A stretch of 50,740 nt of DNA from JBAWAP01 sp049589355. GTDB taxonomy: Bacteria > Chloroflexota > Anaerolineae > VGOG01. A program made the translations under genes and the position numbers. Below the pieces are notes generated by a model that saw only the letters and a list, made by a program, of their open reading frames with translations, searched no databases and was not told where the DNA came from. The DNA lies in the NCBI GenBank assembly GCA_049589355.1, contig JBAWAP010000265.1, positions 1-50,740 of the forward strand, in the 5' to 3' direction. Of the stretch, positions 14,809 through 22,623 are shown one piece after another (within the stretch, counting starts at the first letter, position 1; every line of letters starts with the position of its first letter).

Positions 14809-16521
14809 ATCAGCCGTAATTTCACAGAGTTGGTAAACAGTCAGTTGATGAGAGTCAACTAAGGTTGTAAAGATCGGACGCCCTTTGCATTGGTTGTACC
14901 ATTCTCTTAGGCGTGTACTCTCTGGTCTGTTCTCCCAAGGTACGATGCCCGAATACAAGTAGAGTTCGCCCTCAGCATTCCTCGCTAATTCCTCCAGGAT
15001 GTCCATGTCCACATTTGGGTAAGGCCATGCCGACGAGCGTCCTATATTGATAATCACGCTAGGGATGGGGAAAAGGACTATTGCATCCGGCGGCAGCTTG
15101 GCCATGGCTATCCGCAAAAAGTTATGCTCCTCACTCAGCACACGGGTTGGCTCATCCCATCGCTGCACGTGGCCAGGTGTGGCAAGAGCACCTCCTATGA
15201 AAAACCCTGCCGCCAAGGCGCGTGGTAGCGTCGCACCGCGAAGGCGTGTAACCTTCTGGGTTGCCCACAGGCTCACCGTGTCCAGGCCACGTGCAGCCAA
15301 TATCGCGTAAGGGGCTAAACAAAGCAATACGTACCGTTCTAGCCCCGGAAGGCGATAGGAACCAACGAAATACCCAATGAAGATGGTGAAAAAAAGAAAA
15401 AACCATAAAACTAGAACCCATATTACATTATGACGGCGGCAGAATAACACGCCCAGCACCGCCAGCACGGTAGTGATAACCATGAGCAGTTCCTCGACAA
15501 AATAGCTCGCGTTGCTGGCAAGGTTAGGCAAGATGTGCTTCACATTAAACCCTACGCCTTCGCCCATAGCAGGATCATAATAAATGCTAATGAGACCCAG
15601 GTGAATGACATGGGGCAGTAGCATGGCGAAGAATAGGAGCGCTCCGTAACAGTACCGGCGCTGAATAGCAGCCGTCTCAGCTCCAAAAGTGTCCCAATCT
15701 GTTCCCAGCAGCAAAAGAATCACGGCAGCGATCAGAATAAGGAGTGACTCGGCTCGGAACTGCATGGCTAGCGCGCCGGTAGCTACTGCCAGCAGTAAGG
15801 CACTCTTTGATAATGGATTCTTGCCAAGATGGAGAAAAGCGAGCAAGGTGCCGGTATTGAATGCCGCAGCAGCAGGGTCGACCGCCGCTGTGCTCCCCCA
15901 TATGGCATTAGCCGGAAGGGCTGCGAAGATAGCTGTGGCGAACAGCCAGGTACGGTCAGAGGGAAACAATTGTCTGGCAAGAACCGCAACCAGAGCGATG
16001 TGTATCAAAGACACCCCAAAATTGGTGGCGAAAGCAGTAATCTCACTAGGACCGAGAAGTCGAAAGAGCAGGGAGAGCAATGTGGCCCATCCGTTTGGCC
16101 ATTTGGGATAGACGCCAGAAAGGCAGTGGTACTCGCCTACAGACAGTGTGGCTGCTGTGGCTTGAAGAGAGCGTCCCTCGGCACAAATCCCCCGTGCAAT
16201 CTGGAGGTACACATCCTCATCATAATAAACCCGATGCTGGAAGGGAACGCCTAAACCACGAGCTAGTCCTGCAATGAGCAAGATGCTACCTAACCAGGCC
16301 AAGTCGTGTCGTCCAAAGCTAGATTGATGTCGCCAGTGCCGTCGCCAATTGACGAAGACAACCACACACCAGAGTGCAAAGGTCAGCTTGATGCTGAGTG
16401 GAGATAGCCACTCAAGGATATAAATGACGCTCTGCTGGGCTGTTGGCTCAGCGGAATGAATGAGTTGAAACACCAGTAATTCGACGAAACCAATCGCCAG
16501 CACGAGCGCGAAAGGGAGCAT
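14797..16521 (-). CDS. Membrane glycosyltransferase, ArnT/PMT (GT-C) type
   Basis: This protein of about 574 residues has ten or more hydrophobic helices. A YYDEDVYLQIARG segment in the first large loop carries the acidic pair expected of GT-C enzymes such as ArnT and protein O-mannosyltransferases. These use polyprenyl-phosphate sugars on the outer side of the membrane. The ATG at 16521 has a weak ribosome site; a TTG at 16590, just after GAGGA, would add 23 basic residues and couple it to the preceding gene. The open frame reaching 17034 is only the shadow of the Thr-Pro repeat next door. It directly follows the CxC/Thr-Pro peptide gene, whose many Thr residues are a plausible but unproven target. 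Confidence 0.75.
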   Translation of the reverse strand: MLPFALVLAIGFVELLVFQLIHSAEPTAQQSVIYILEWLSPLSIKLTFALWCVVVFVNWRRHWRHQSSFGRHDLAWLGSILLIAGLARGLGVPFQHRVYYDEDVYLQIARGICAEGRSLQATAATLSVGEYHCLSGVYPKWPNGWATLLSLLFRLLGPSEITAFATNFGVSLIHIALVAVLARQLFPSDRTWLFATAIFAALPANAIWGSTAAVDPAAAAFNTGTLLAFLHLGKNPLSKSALLLAVATGALAMQFRAESLLILIAAVILLLLGTDWDTFGAETAAIQRRYCYGALLFFAMLLPHVIHLGLISIYYDPAMGEGVGFNVKHILPNLASNASYFVEELLMVITTVLAVLGVLFCRRHNVIWVLVLWFFLFFTIFIGYFVGSYRLPGLERYVLLCLAPYAILAARGLDTVSLWATQKVTRLRGATLPRALAAGFFIGGALATPGHVQRWDEPTRVLSEEHNFLRIAMAKLPPDAIVLFPIPSVIINIGRSSAWPYPNVDMDILEELARNAEGELYLYSGIVPWENRPESTRLREWYNQCKGRPIFTTLVDSHQLTVYQLCEITADLGP

Positions 16522-16606
16522 CGCGTATAGTGGCCGAAGAGGCTTATGGGGCGACAATCCTCGGCCCGGCCTGTCTACTTTGAGTGCCAACTGCTCAGCC
16601 GTCCTC

Positions 16607-17272
16607 TTACCACCAATAGGTTTGCGGGTTGCACACGCAATAGTAGTAAGTCTGTGGATTGCAAGTGCAGTAGTAATAGGTTTGAGGGTTGCAGTTGCAG
16701 TCAGAGTGGCAGCTGCAGTAGGAGTAGCAGCTGCAGGGCGTGTTCGTGGGCGTCGGCGTGCGCGTCGGAGTCCGGGTGGGTGTATGTGTCGGCGTGGGGG
16801 TGTCCGTCGGCGTTGGTGTGGGGGTATCCATCGGTGTCGGTGTGTTAGTCGGCGTCGCCGTTGGGGTGTCAGTTGGCGTGGCCGTGGGCGTATCAGTCGG
16901 CGTCGAAGTTGGAGTGTTTGTCGGTGTCGCCGTGGAGGTATGCGTCGGCGTGTGAGTTGGCGTGTCGGTCGGCGTTCGCGTGGGTGTGGGCGTGGATGTA
17001 GGCGTGACGACACCCTCGCAGCTACAAACTGCATGACATGAGCAGGCCTTGAGCACTATGGGAATATAGACTGTGTGCTCGTCTGTAGGCGTGGGCGATG
17101 GAGATGCGCCTGGATTTTTCCGTTCAGTTCCCGGAACGTCTACTACGCACTGCTCTGAGAAAAAGCGACTGTCCGATGGACCTGGGACCTCAACAATCTT
17201 GAGCACTCGAGGTGGTTCGTATCCTTTGTCACCCAACGCAGGTCTGTAATTGGGCCTTGGTCTTCCTGTCAT
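16607..17272 (-). CDS. Candidate modified-peptide precursor with CxC arrays
   Basis: This 221-residue protein has no signal peptide. Residues 1-75 are a plausible leader (MTGRPRPNYRPALGDKGYEP onwards) ending VYIPIVLKA. Then comes CSC-x3-CSC (Cys 77-85), about 90 residues of TPTx repeats (90-179), and a C-terminal array of five CxC units spaced by 3, 3, 7 and 7 residues, with NPQTYYY as spacer and NPQTYWW as the last seven residues. Cysteines occur almost only in these arrays. It overlaps the end of a SPASM radical SAM gene by 44 bases and sits downstream of two PqqD-like genes, the usual setting of a RiPP precursor. The start was chosen by AGGAGG 9 bases upstream. A metal-binding surface protein is the main alternative. 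Confidence 0.6.
   Translation of the reverse strand: MTGRPRPNYRPALGDKGYEPPRVLKIVEVPGPSDSRFFSEQCVVDVPGTERKNPGASPSPTPTDEHTVYIPIVLKACSCHAVCSCEGVVTPTSTPTPTRTPTDTPTHTPTHTSTATPTNTPTSTPTDTPTATPTDTPTATPTNTPTPMDTPTPTPTDTPTPTHTPTRTPTRTPTPTNTPCSCYSYCSCHSDCNCNPQTYYYCTCNPQTYYYCVCNPQTYWW
16610..16735 (-). repeat. C-terminal CxC / NPQTYYY array
   Basis: The last 42 residues fit CxC-x3-CxC-x3-CxC-x7-CxC-x7-CxC-x7 without exception. The x7 spacers are NPQTYYY, NPQTYYY and NPQTYWW, so the DNA has three copies of a 30-bp unit, the last one incomplete. Confidence 0.85.
16736..17005 (-). repeat. Thr-Pro tandem repeat
   Basis: About 90 codons of TPT followed by a variable residue (N, D, S, A, H, R, P) separate the two CxC arrays. 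The period is mostly four codons. The variable residues are polar; Thr dominates. On the other strand it gives long Gly-Val and Arg-rich frames that are not genes. Confidence 0.85.
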
Positions 17273-18659
17273 AGTCTGCATCCTCCTTAGCAAGTAATGA
17301 CATCACGTAATTGAGCGTTAGTTTTTGATTGATGATACATCGGCCCAGAAGAGTGGGATTGAATAGATCTCCAGCAAGTGCAGACTTGGCCATGCAATCG
17401 CCTGCGCAATGCCACTTGGCGATGCAGTCGGCACAGCAAGAGAGGTTCTGCACCCTACGTTTTTGTAGGGGGGCCAATCGTTCCAGATCGAAGAGAAAGG
17501 ATTTGCTCTCTGGGTCATAGCGTCCTATGAAGAAAATGTCTGAGCGCGGGTCTTCTCGCTCCAGCACCTCAAAGCACGCTGTGACATGCCCATCATGAGT
17601 GACCCATAGATATCTCGCTCGCCCGCCACCACAGTATGAGTCCGTCAGCTCGTCTGTGCGTGCCCCCGAATACACAAGGTTTATGCCAACTTCCTCGGCG
17701 CGTTCCTGTGCCTCGATATAGTGTTTGGCAAACTCTTCAGGATCCGGTGCCGACATCTTGGAGGTCCGACAACGCCCACAGGCAAACAGTGGTTCGAAAT
17801 GGAGCTTGTCTGTCTTGAACTCTGCCGCGACGAAAGACACGATATCGGCCATGTGGCTGACGGACTCTTCAGTAATCGTGGCGCGGATTCCGTAGGAGAA
17901 GCACATAGAGTCCCACAGTTTCAACGTGTGGTAGACAGCGTCGAATGATTCTCGGCCGCCCCGAATAGGGCGTTGCGGATTCTGAAACTCAGGCGGACCA
18001 TCTAGCGATATGCTGCTACCCCCAGACATGTTCTCCGCCAGCCAGCGAGCGCGAGAGGGCAACAGAACGCCACTGGTTGCAGTGCTCAACTGAAGTCTCA
18101 AGTGATGTCTCTTGGCCAGCTTTTGCGCGTAGCGTGTGCAGCGCACCAGGAGATCCCAGTGATAGGTCGGTTCTCCACCCCCGTGAAAACCCACTGAAAA
18201 CCGGTCTTCGCCAAGCCCTAGGGTATTCTGGACCACGAAGTCAATTGCCGCTTTGGCAATCTCGAAACTCATCGTCTTGCTTCTGCGACCACCTTCGGCG
18301 TAACAGTAACGACAGCGTTGATAGCAGTCGGTGGTAAGAAAAAGCGTCAACTCGGTGGGTTTGTAGTCGGTGACCTCTTGTTCCTGGAATCTAACCAGGT
18401 CCGTGGATCCTTCCTCACCGGGGTGACCCAAGAGCCCAGCCTCGTACAGTGTCTCGACGAATGGTGACGACAGCTCATCGGGAGTAAGGTTGTTCCCGTT
18501 CAAGATACGCGCAAGAATAGCCACCCCGCTCGAGTTCACAAGCATGGCTTTCCGCCTTAGTGGCGCATAGAGAGCATGCTGCCCCATACAAGGAAACACA
18601 AAGACGTCCGTGATGAGCTTGACTTGAGGTTGGATGCCTACGTCGTAATGGTTGCCCAT
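17229..18659 (-). CDS. Radical SAM/SPASM peptide maturase
   Basis: This 476-residue protein resembles peptide-modifying SPASM enzymes (anaerobic sulfatase maturase, QhpD and sactipeptide types). The first 90 residues look like a winged-helix or PqqD-like region (MLVNSSGVAILARILNG). The radical SAM motif is CYQRCRYCY (Cys 112, 116, 119), and VGFHGGGEPTYHW is the SAM-contact motif. The C-terminal third carries the SPASM ligands, including YCGGG, a later CFEV, and CCADCIAKWHCAGDC. Its 5' end overlaps a PqqD-like gene by 22 bases and its 3' end overlaps the CxC peptide gene by 44 bases, which makes it the likely modifying enzyme for that peptide. Thioether, aromatic or other cross-links are all possible. 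Confidence 0.85.
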   Translation of the reverse strand: MGNHYDVGIQPQVKLITDVFVFPCMGQHALYAPLRRKAMLVNSSGVAILARILNGNNLTPDELSSPFVETLYEAGLLGHPGEEGSTDLVRFQEQEVTDYKPTELTLFLTTDCYQRCRYCYAEGGRRSKTMSFEIAKAAIDFVVQNTLGLGEDRFSVGFHGGGEPTYHWDLLVRCTRYAQKLAKRHHLRLQLSTATSGVLLPSRARWLAENMSGGSSISLDGPPEFQNPQRPIRGGRESFDAVYHTLKLWDSMCFSYGIRATITEESVSHMADIVSFVAAEFKTDKLHFEPLFACGRCRTSKMSAPDPEEFAKHYIEAQERAEEVGINLVYSGARTDELTDSYCGGGRARYLWVTHDGHVTACFEVLEREDPRSDIFFIGRYDPESKSFLFDLERLAPLQKRRVQNLSCCADCIAKWHCAGDCMAKSALAGDLFNPTLLGRCIINQKLTLNYVMSLLAKEDADYDRKTKAQLQTCVG

Positions 18660-19159
18660 GTGCTTGACACGGATGTCTTGACCTCGTGCTGTTGGTCAAG
18701 TCGGTAGGTGATTGAAAACGACATCATATCTAGACGATACAGGCAGTTCAAGAAGCTCACAAGATCATTCTGGACTTCCTCGGGAGATGTGCCGAAACGA
18801 GCAGACAGGGCTTCACATAACTCCTTTACGGTCGTATTACCGTCGCAGCGGGAAAGGGCGAAGTACGCCGAATCATTGAGCACCAATTCAGCATCTTGGC
18901 TCCTTAGAACTCCGCAGTTGATGTCGCCTTTTATGGAGAACTCGCCTGTCAACTTCGGGCGACTGTGAAGATACTGGGCCGTAGTCAGAAAAGCGGCTTC
19001 TGTTTCGCCTCGATCGGAGTGAATCCAGGTTTCTAGCTCCTCCAGGCGCCGCAGAAAACCTCGATTCTTGGCTCCTATGGAGACAGCAAGAATACCAAAC
19101 GACCACTTAACAAATTGGCGACGTGTTAACCTTCCATCGTTCTGGTCTGCCATTGTCAA
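18638..19159 (-). CDS. PqqD-like protein with Tat-type N-terminus
   Basis: This 173-residue protein begins with a twin-arginine motif, LTRRQFVKW, followed by a short hydrophobic stretch (SFGILAVSIG). The C-terminal 85 residues look like a PqqD / RRE domain: a beta strand, then VLNDSAYFALSRCDGNTTVKEL and a helix pair. PqqD-like domains bind leader peptides and present them to radical SAM enzymes in the cytoplasm, so a membrane or export signal is unexpected. It may tether the maturation complex to the membrane near the glycosyltransferase. The stop overlaps the next gene by 22 bases. The domain call rests on pattern, not on a search. Confidence 0.65.
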   Translation of the reverse strand: MTMADQNDGRLTRRQFVKWSFGILAVSIGAKNRGFLRRLEELETWIHSDRGETEAAFLTTAQYLHSRPKLTGEFSIKGDINCGVLRSQDAELVLNDSAYFALSRCDGNTTVKELCEALSARFGTSPEEVQNDLVSFLNCLYRLDMMSFSITYRLDQQHEVKTSVSSTWATITT

Positions 19160-19196
19160 CCTCCTTGATTCAATCTCTTGCCCCTTACAAACTTAG

Positions 19197-19568
19197 CTAT
19201 GTTTCTGGGACCATGTCACTTGTCAAACCGGCCACGGCTACTCTCTCACTGTCAGTTCCATCGACTGCTTCGGAGGCACACAAAGCGCCCTGTTTCAGCA
19301 TCGAAGCTATAAAACCTTCCACATTGGCCTTTACGAGCGATGTTTCAGCCCCCGTCTTTTGAACAATCGCAGAAATAGTAGCTCGTGGGCTATAGCCCTC
19401 TGTCAGAAGCTGCCACATGAACATTCCAGACTCATTGAGCCTGTAAACTTCGCCCGTTAGCGTGTTCAGTAGTATACCGCCTTGCTCATAACAACGCCAG
19501 CGGATATGAGGAACCGCACAGAGGCTCAAATCCAGGTCATGCATCATGTTATGCTTGCATTCTGTCAT
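19197..19568 (-). CDS. PqqD-like leader-binding protein
   Basis: The 123-residue protein has the core of the PqqD family: WRCYEQGGILLNTLTGEVYR, then LNESGMFMWQLLTEGYSPRA and a regularly spaced helix (TISAIVQKTG). In related systems such proteins, or fused copies, recognise the leader of a RiPP precursor. The C-terminal 30 residues are extra. It overlaps the preceding gene by 20 bases and is followed after 37 bases by the Tat-type PqqD gene. Two separate PqqD-like proteins in one operon suggest two substrates or two presentation steps. Confidence 0.75.
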   Translation of the reverse strand: MTECKHNMMHDLDLSLCAVPHIRWRCYEQGGILLNTLTGEVYRLNESGMFMWQLLTEGYSPRATISAIVQKTGAETSLVKANVEGFIASMLKQGALCASEAVDGTDSERVAVAGLTSDMVPET

Positions 19569-19920
19569 AAAACACTGCTACCGGTGCCAAGCCATCACTC
19601 TCTTTCAAGTTCAGTCTACAGGCCTGGCACGCATCGACCATATACAAACAGTCGATCAAATCACGACTTCCGAATACCATCTGTACATAACCTAGATTCG
19701 GTGCCACACTGTATTGTGCGCACGTGTCCAATAGCAGATCGGTGATCTCCTGGCCCAGGGAGTCCAGGAGATACGTCCTTAAACCACCGGGGCGAATGCG
19801 CAGGCCCTGGCATCCACATCCAGAGGCAAATAGCCCTACTTCATCGACCAAGATATGCTTTCTGTGATGGCGGAATAGCTGCTCAAAATTCTGCTTCAAA
19901 GCCACCAAGTGACTGCTCAT
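19549..19920 (-). CDS. Unknown Cys-containing operon protein
   Basis: I do not recognise this 123-residue protein. It contains FASGCGCQGLRIR near residue 35 and CQACRLN near residue 100, four cysteines in two short pairs that could bind zinc or an iron-sulfur cluster. It is soluble and ends VAVFYDRMQA. It is transcribed between the U32-like gene (34 bases upstream) and the PqqD gene (20-base overlap), so it is very probably part of the same pathway, as a small accessory or electron-transfer protein. Confidence 0.6.
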   Translation of the reverse strand: MSSHLVALKQNFEQLFRHHRKHILVDEVGLFASGCGCQGLRIRPGGLRTYLLDSLGQEITDLLLDTCAQYSVAPNLGYVQMVFGSRDLIDCLYMVDACQACRLNLKESDGLAPVAVFYDRMQA

Positions 19921-19954
19921 GCTCTAATCTCCCATCTTCTATGTTTTGTTGCTC

Positions 19955-20980
19955 TTATTCGTTCGTCATATCGCTTAGAGCTCGCTCAACAAAGTCATTG
20001 CAATAGTTACACCCATCGCAGCTCCCTGCGGACATGCAATCTTTCCACTTTGCTACCCATGCTCCGTCCAAACTGCGGTTCCGAATGAACAGGCTCCTTA
20101 TCATGGGATAACCTCTGTTACTCAACAGATCCAGCAAGTTTCCCTCGTATCGCCTTTGGGCGTAGGCTTGTAGAACCTGGCTCTGAGTTATGGATCGGCG
20201 TGTTGAGCGTGGGGCTAAACAATAGTGGTTTAACAGTCGTTGGTAGGCAGGCAGGTCTTCGGGGCGAATCATTGGGCTCTTCAAGATCAGTGACGGATCC
20301 TCTAACCGCCGCGCAGTACAGTTGAGAAGATAATAGTCGCTCGCTATCGGCGTATCCGGATGAGCCAGCAGATTCTGGTGGAATGGTCTGTATGGGCATT
20401 GAGGCAGACAGCCTTCGTTAAGAAGCAATCGAGGCTGGACGTGGTCAAGAGCGTCAATGACTCGTTTCAGCCTTCCATATTGGCGGTTTAGTACTGGGTC
20501 CAAAATTATGGCATCTGCTCCGAGATCCTGGTAGAATCTCGCACGACCTACGCTATTGACGCAACTGGTGCGAGAGATGATGATATTGAGATCACTGTGA
20601 GCCTTGGCTAGTTCCACCATTACCGGATCGGAGACGATTACTCCATCGGTCCCTACTTCTTCAAGCTGGCCAAAATACTCGTTGAAGAGGGGCTGCCCTC
20701 GAACCCAGAGGTGACGCGCGCTAAAGCAGGGTGCATCTAATAGGATCTCTATTTGTACTCCTGCATCATGGCACATCTCGACATGCTGGGCAAGCAGATC
20801 GAAACTCGGCAAGTACTGACGCTGCGTATTGGCCATCTTGCCCACTATACCTCCTGTATAGACCGCCTTGAGCGGTATACCGCAGGAAAGCAAGCGTTGG
20901 AGATCGGCAGATTTCCCGGAATAGCCCACATAGAAGTAATCTTCTCTGACGCTATGGTGATTCAATGTTGGCAATCTCAT
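19955..20980 (-). CDS. U32-peptidase-like iron-sulfur protein
   Basis: This 341-residue protein looks like a TIM-barrel of the U32 / UbiU-UbiV family: DAGVQIEILLDAPCF, then GVIVSDPVMVELAKAH, and LLLNEGCLPQCPYRPFH as the Cys-containing motif. Another Cys lies in LLNCTARRLEDP and the C-terminus has CMSAGSCDGCNYC. Proteins of this family in ubiquinone synthesis and rRNA modification hold a 4Fe-4S cluster and act in oxygen-independent hydroxylation; proteolysis is doubtful. It overlaps the preceding radical SAM gene by 29 bases. Its job here is unknown; hydroxylation or sulfur chemistry on the peptide is a guess. Confidence 0.65.
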   Translation of the reverse strand: MRLPTLNHHSVREDYFYVGYSGKSADLQRLLSCGIPLKAVYTGGIVGKMANTQRQYLPSFDLLAQHVEMCHDAGVQIEILLDAPCFSARHLWVRGQPLFNEYFGQLEEVGTDGVIVSDPVMVELAKAHSDLNIIISRTSCVNSVGRARFYQDLGADAIILDPVLNRQYGRLKRVIDALDHVQPRLLLNEGCLPQCPYRPFHQNLLAHPDTPIASDYYLLNCTARRLEDPSLILKSPMIRPEDLPAYQRLLNHYCLAPRSTRRSITQSQVLQAYAQRRYEGNLLDLLSNRGYPMIRSLFIRNRSLDGAWVAKWKDCMSAGSCDGCNYCNDFVERALSDMTNE

Positions 20981-22475
20981 CTATTTTCTGCGTCGGCGTA
21001 GACCGAGTCCTATTCTCCTCGTCCAAAAAAAGGATCGCCGGCATTCTCTTGTAGGCCAAACACGCACCTTGACATGCACGCTGGACATAGTAGTAGCAAT
21101 CGCTACATTTATCATAGAGTGGTCGGAGAAGCGCAGCACTCACCTTGTCCTCATACTCATCCGCTAGATCGTCAGCTGTTCGAAATGACAGCAGGTTTTT
21201 CCCGGGAATGGGTAGTGCTTGACACGCAAAGGTACTGCGATCGGGGTTTATCATGATGTTCTGCGTACCGCGATGGTGATGGATAGAGCACACGGCAGAG
21301 AACATACCAGCTCGCTTCAGTAGGCTCACCTGCTCCTCGCTAAACGCACACCATGGTAGGGGTTTTGCCAGACGGATGCTCAGGCCCCTGTCCTGGCATT
21401 CTTGGGTCAGACAGACCAGGAGTGGAGCGAAACGTTCGAAATCCTTCTCGGAAACGTAAACTCCATTCGGCGTAGGGAAGGCCAATCCTACCGAGACTTG
21501 GCGGATGTCGAACCGAGCACACAGATCAAAGACCTCTGACGGGTAATATCGATGGTCGATGAGGTTGTAGCGTAGAGAAACGCTGACACCCTTGCGGCAC
21601 CACATGTCCAGATTGCGCTTGAAACGGTCCCACAATTCGGGTGAATAGCGATTCTGGCGCCACACATGGACTGATACTCTATCTATAATGTCTCTGTCCA
21701 GAGCGTCCAATGGTCTGGTGTCAAAGAGGTTGTTTGTGGCCATATAGGTGCGCAGTTGTTCACGTCTGAGGAGCTCAAACAAAGCATTGAGCTGTGGATA
21801 CTCGGTAGGTTCCCCTCCTGTCAAGAGCAGCAAACCAACATCGTTGCGTTTCACCCACTCAATAACCCGTCGAAGGGACTCGATTGGCATCGCATGTGGG
21901 AAGTGGCTTGCCAGGCTTTGAGAATAGCAATAGGGACACTCCTCAGAGCAATAGTAGGTGGGTGCCAGAGCGATCTGTCGTGGCGAGCCATAGGGTTCAA
22001 ATAGGGACAGAAACTTGTCAAGTTCCTGTGCGTGTCCGCTTGTCACCACAGCGCTCAAAGCTGTGATGAGCCCTGGTTGAGACCCCAAGGCGTTGCACAG
22101 CCTGTTGAATGAGGACGGATCTTGGTTTCTGTTGAGAAGAGCTCTTGCAATGTGCTGGGTAAGCCGATCGAGGCCGGAGAGTGCCGGATGCAACCACACG
22201 GGCGCGTCTTGCCAAAGGTCTGTTCTTGGTGAGGGAGACGCAAAGCGCTCCAAGATCACATCGCCGAGTAGAATTGCTAGTAGCTCGGCATTCCGCCGCC
22301 GTGCTTCCACGTTCTCGACAGTCAAAAGAGGGAATAGGACATCCACGGCTTCGGGCAAGGGCACAGTGTCTAAAAGGTGGATACCAGATTGCAATTGAAC
22401 AGGAGCTGAGTGATAAGGTAGAAATCTACAGAGATCGATATCCGTGAACCCTGACGAATTGCGTTTTGATCGCAT
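20952..22475 (-). CDS. Radical SAM/SPASM protein, first gene of the operon
   Basis: The 507-residue protein has an N-terminal helical region of about 165 residues without a clear match, followed by TYYCSEECPYCYSQ (Cys 176, 180, 183) and LLLTGGEPTEYPQL. The C-terminal third has SPASM-type cysteines: a Cys in FACQALPIPG and CSDCYYYVQRACQGACLAY. The spacing resembles the mycofactocin/PQQ class of peptide-modifying enzymes. It is the first gene of an eight-gene minus-strand group and overlaps the U32-like gene. I see no strong promoter just upstream; a GAGGGGGA tract precedes the ATG. Confidence 0.8.
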   Translation of the reverse strand: MRSKRNSSGFTDIDLCRFLPYHSAPVQLQSGIHLLDTVPLPEAVDVLFPLLTVENVEARRRNAELLAILLGDVILERFASPSPRTDLWQDAPVWLHPALSGLDRLTQHIARALLNRNQDPSSFNRLCNALGSQPGLITALSAVVTSGHAQELDKFLSLFEPYGSPRQIALAPTYYCSEECPYCYSQSLASHFPHAMPIESLRRVIEWVKRNDVGLLLLTGGEPTEYPQLNALFELLRREQLRTYMATNNLFDTRPLDALDRDIIDRVSVHVWRQNRYSPELWDRFKRNLDMWCRKGVSVSLRYNLIDHRYYPSEVFDLCARFDIRQVSVGLAFPTPNGVYVSEKDFERFAPLLVCLTQECQDRGLSIRLAKPLPWCAFSEEQVSLLKRAGMFSAVCSIHHHRGTQNIMINPDRSTFACQALPIPGKNLLSFRTADDLADEYEDKVSAALLRPLYDKCSDCYYYVQRACQGACLAYKRMPAILFLDEENRTRSTPTQKIDEIANIESP

Positions 22476-22598
22476 ATTTTTGGGGATAATCCCCCTCTTG
22501 AATGTTGCCGCTATGCTGACAGCAGTCCGATGTTAACCCTTCGACCCTTACGATTGTTAACGGCCCGCGAAAGCGCCTCGACTGCAACTACTTGTCAG

Positions 22599-22623
22599 GC
22601 CGCCTTCTGATAGCCTATTCAAA
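22599..22623. repeat. 25-bp direct repeat, copy 1
   Basis: The 25 bases are identical to 23348-23372. On the minus strand they cover the last codons of the 70-residue gene (TTTGAATAG) and the bases after its stop. Confidence 0.85.

Noticed and set aside
14797..17034. Reading the glycosyltransferase as a 745-residue protein with a basic N-terminus
   Set aside because: The first 150 residues are the frame-shifted shadow of the TPT repeat; a protein start near 16521-16590 fits the membrane-protein family.
16580..17041. Plus-strand Arg- and Gly-Val-rich frames across the TPT repeat
   Set aside because: They are low-complexity complements of the Thr-Pro codons without ribosome sites.
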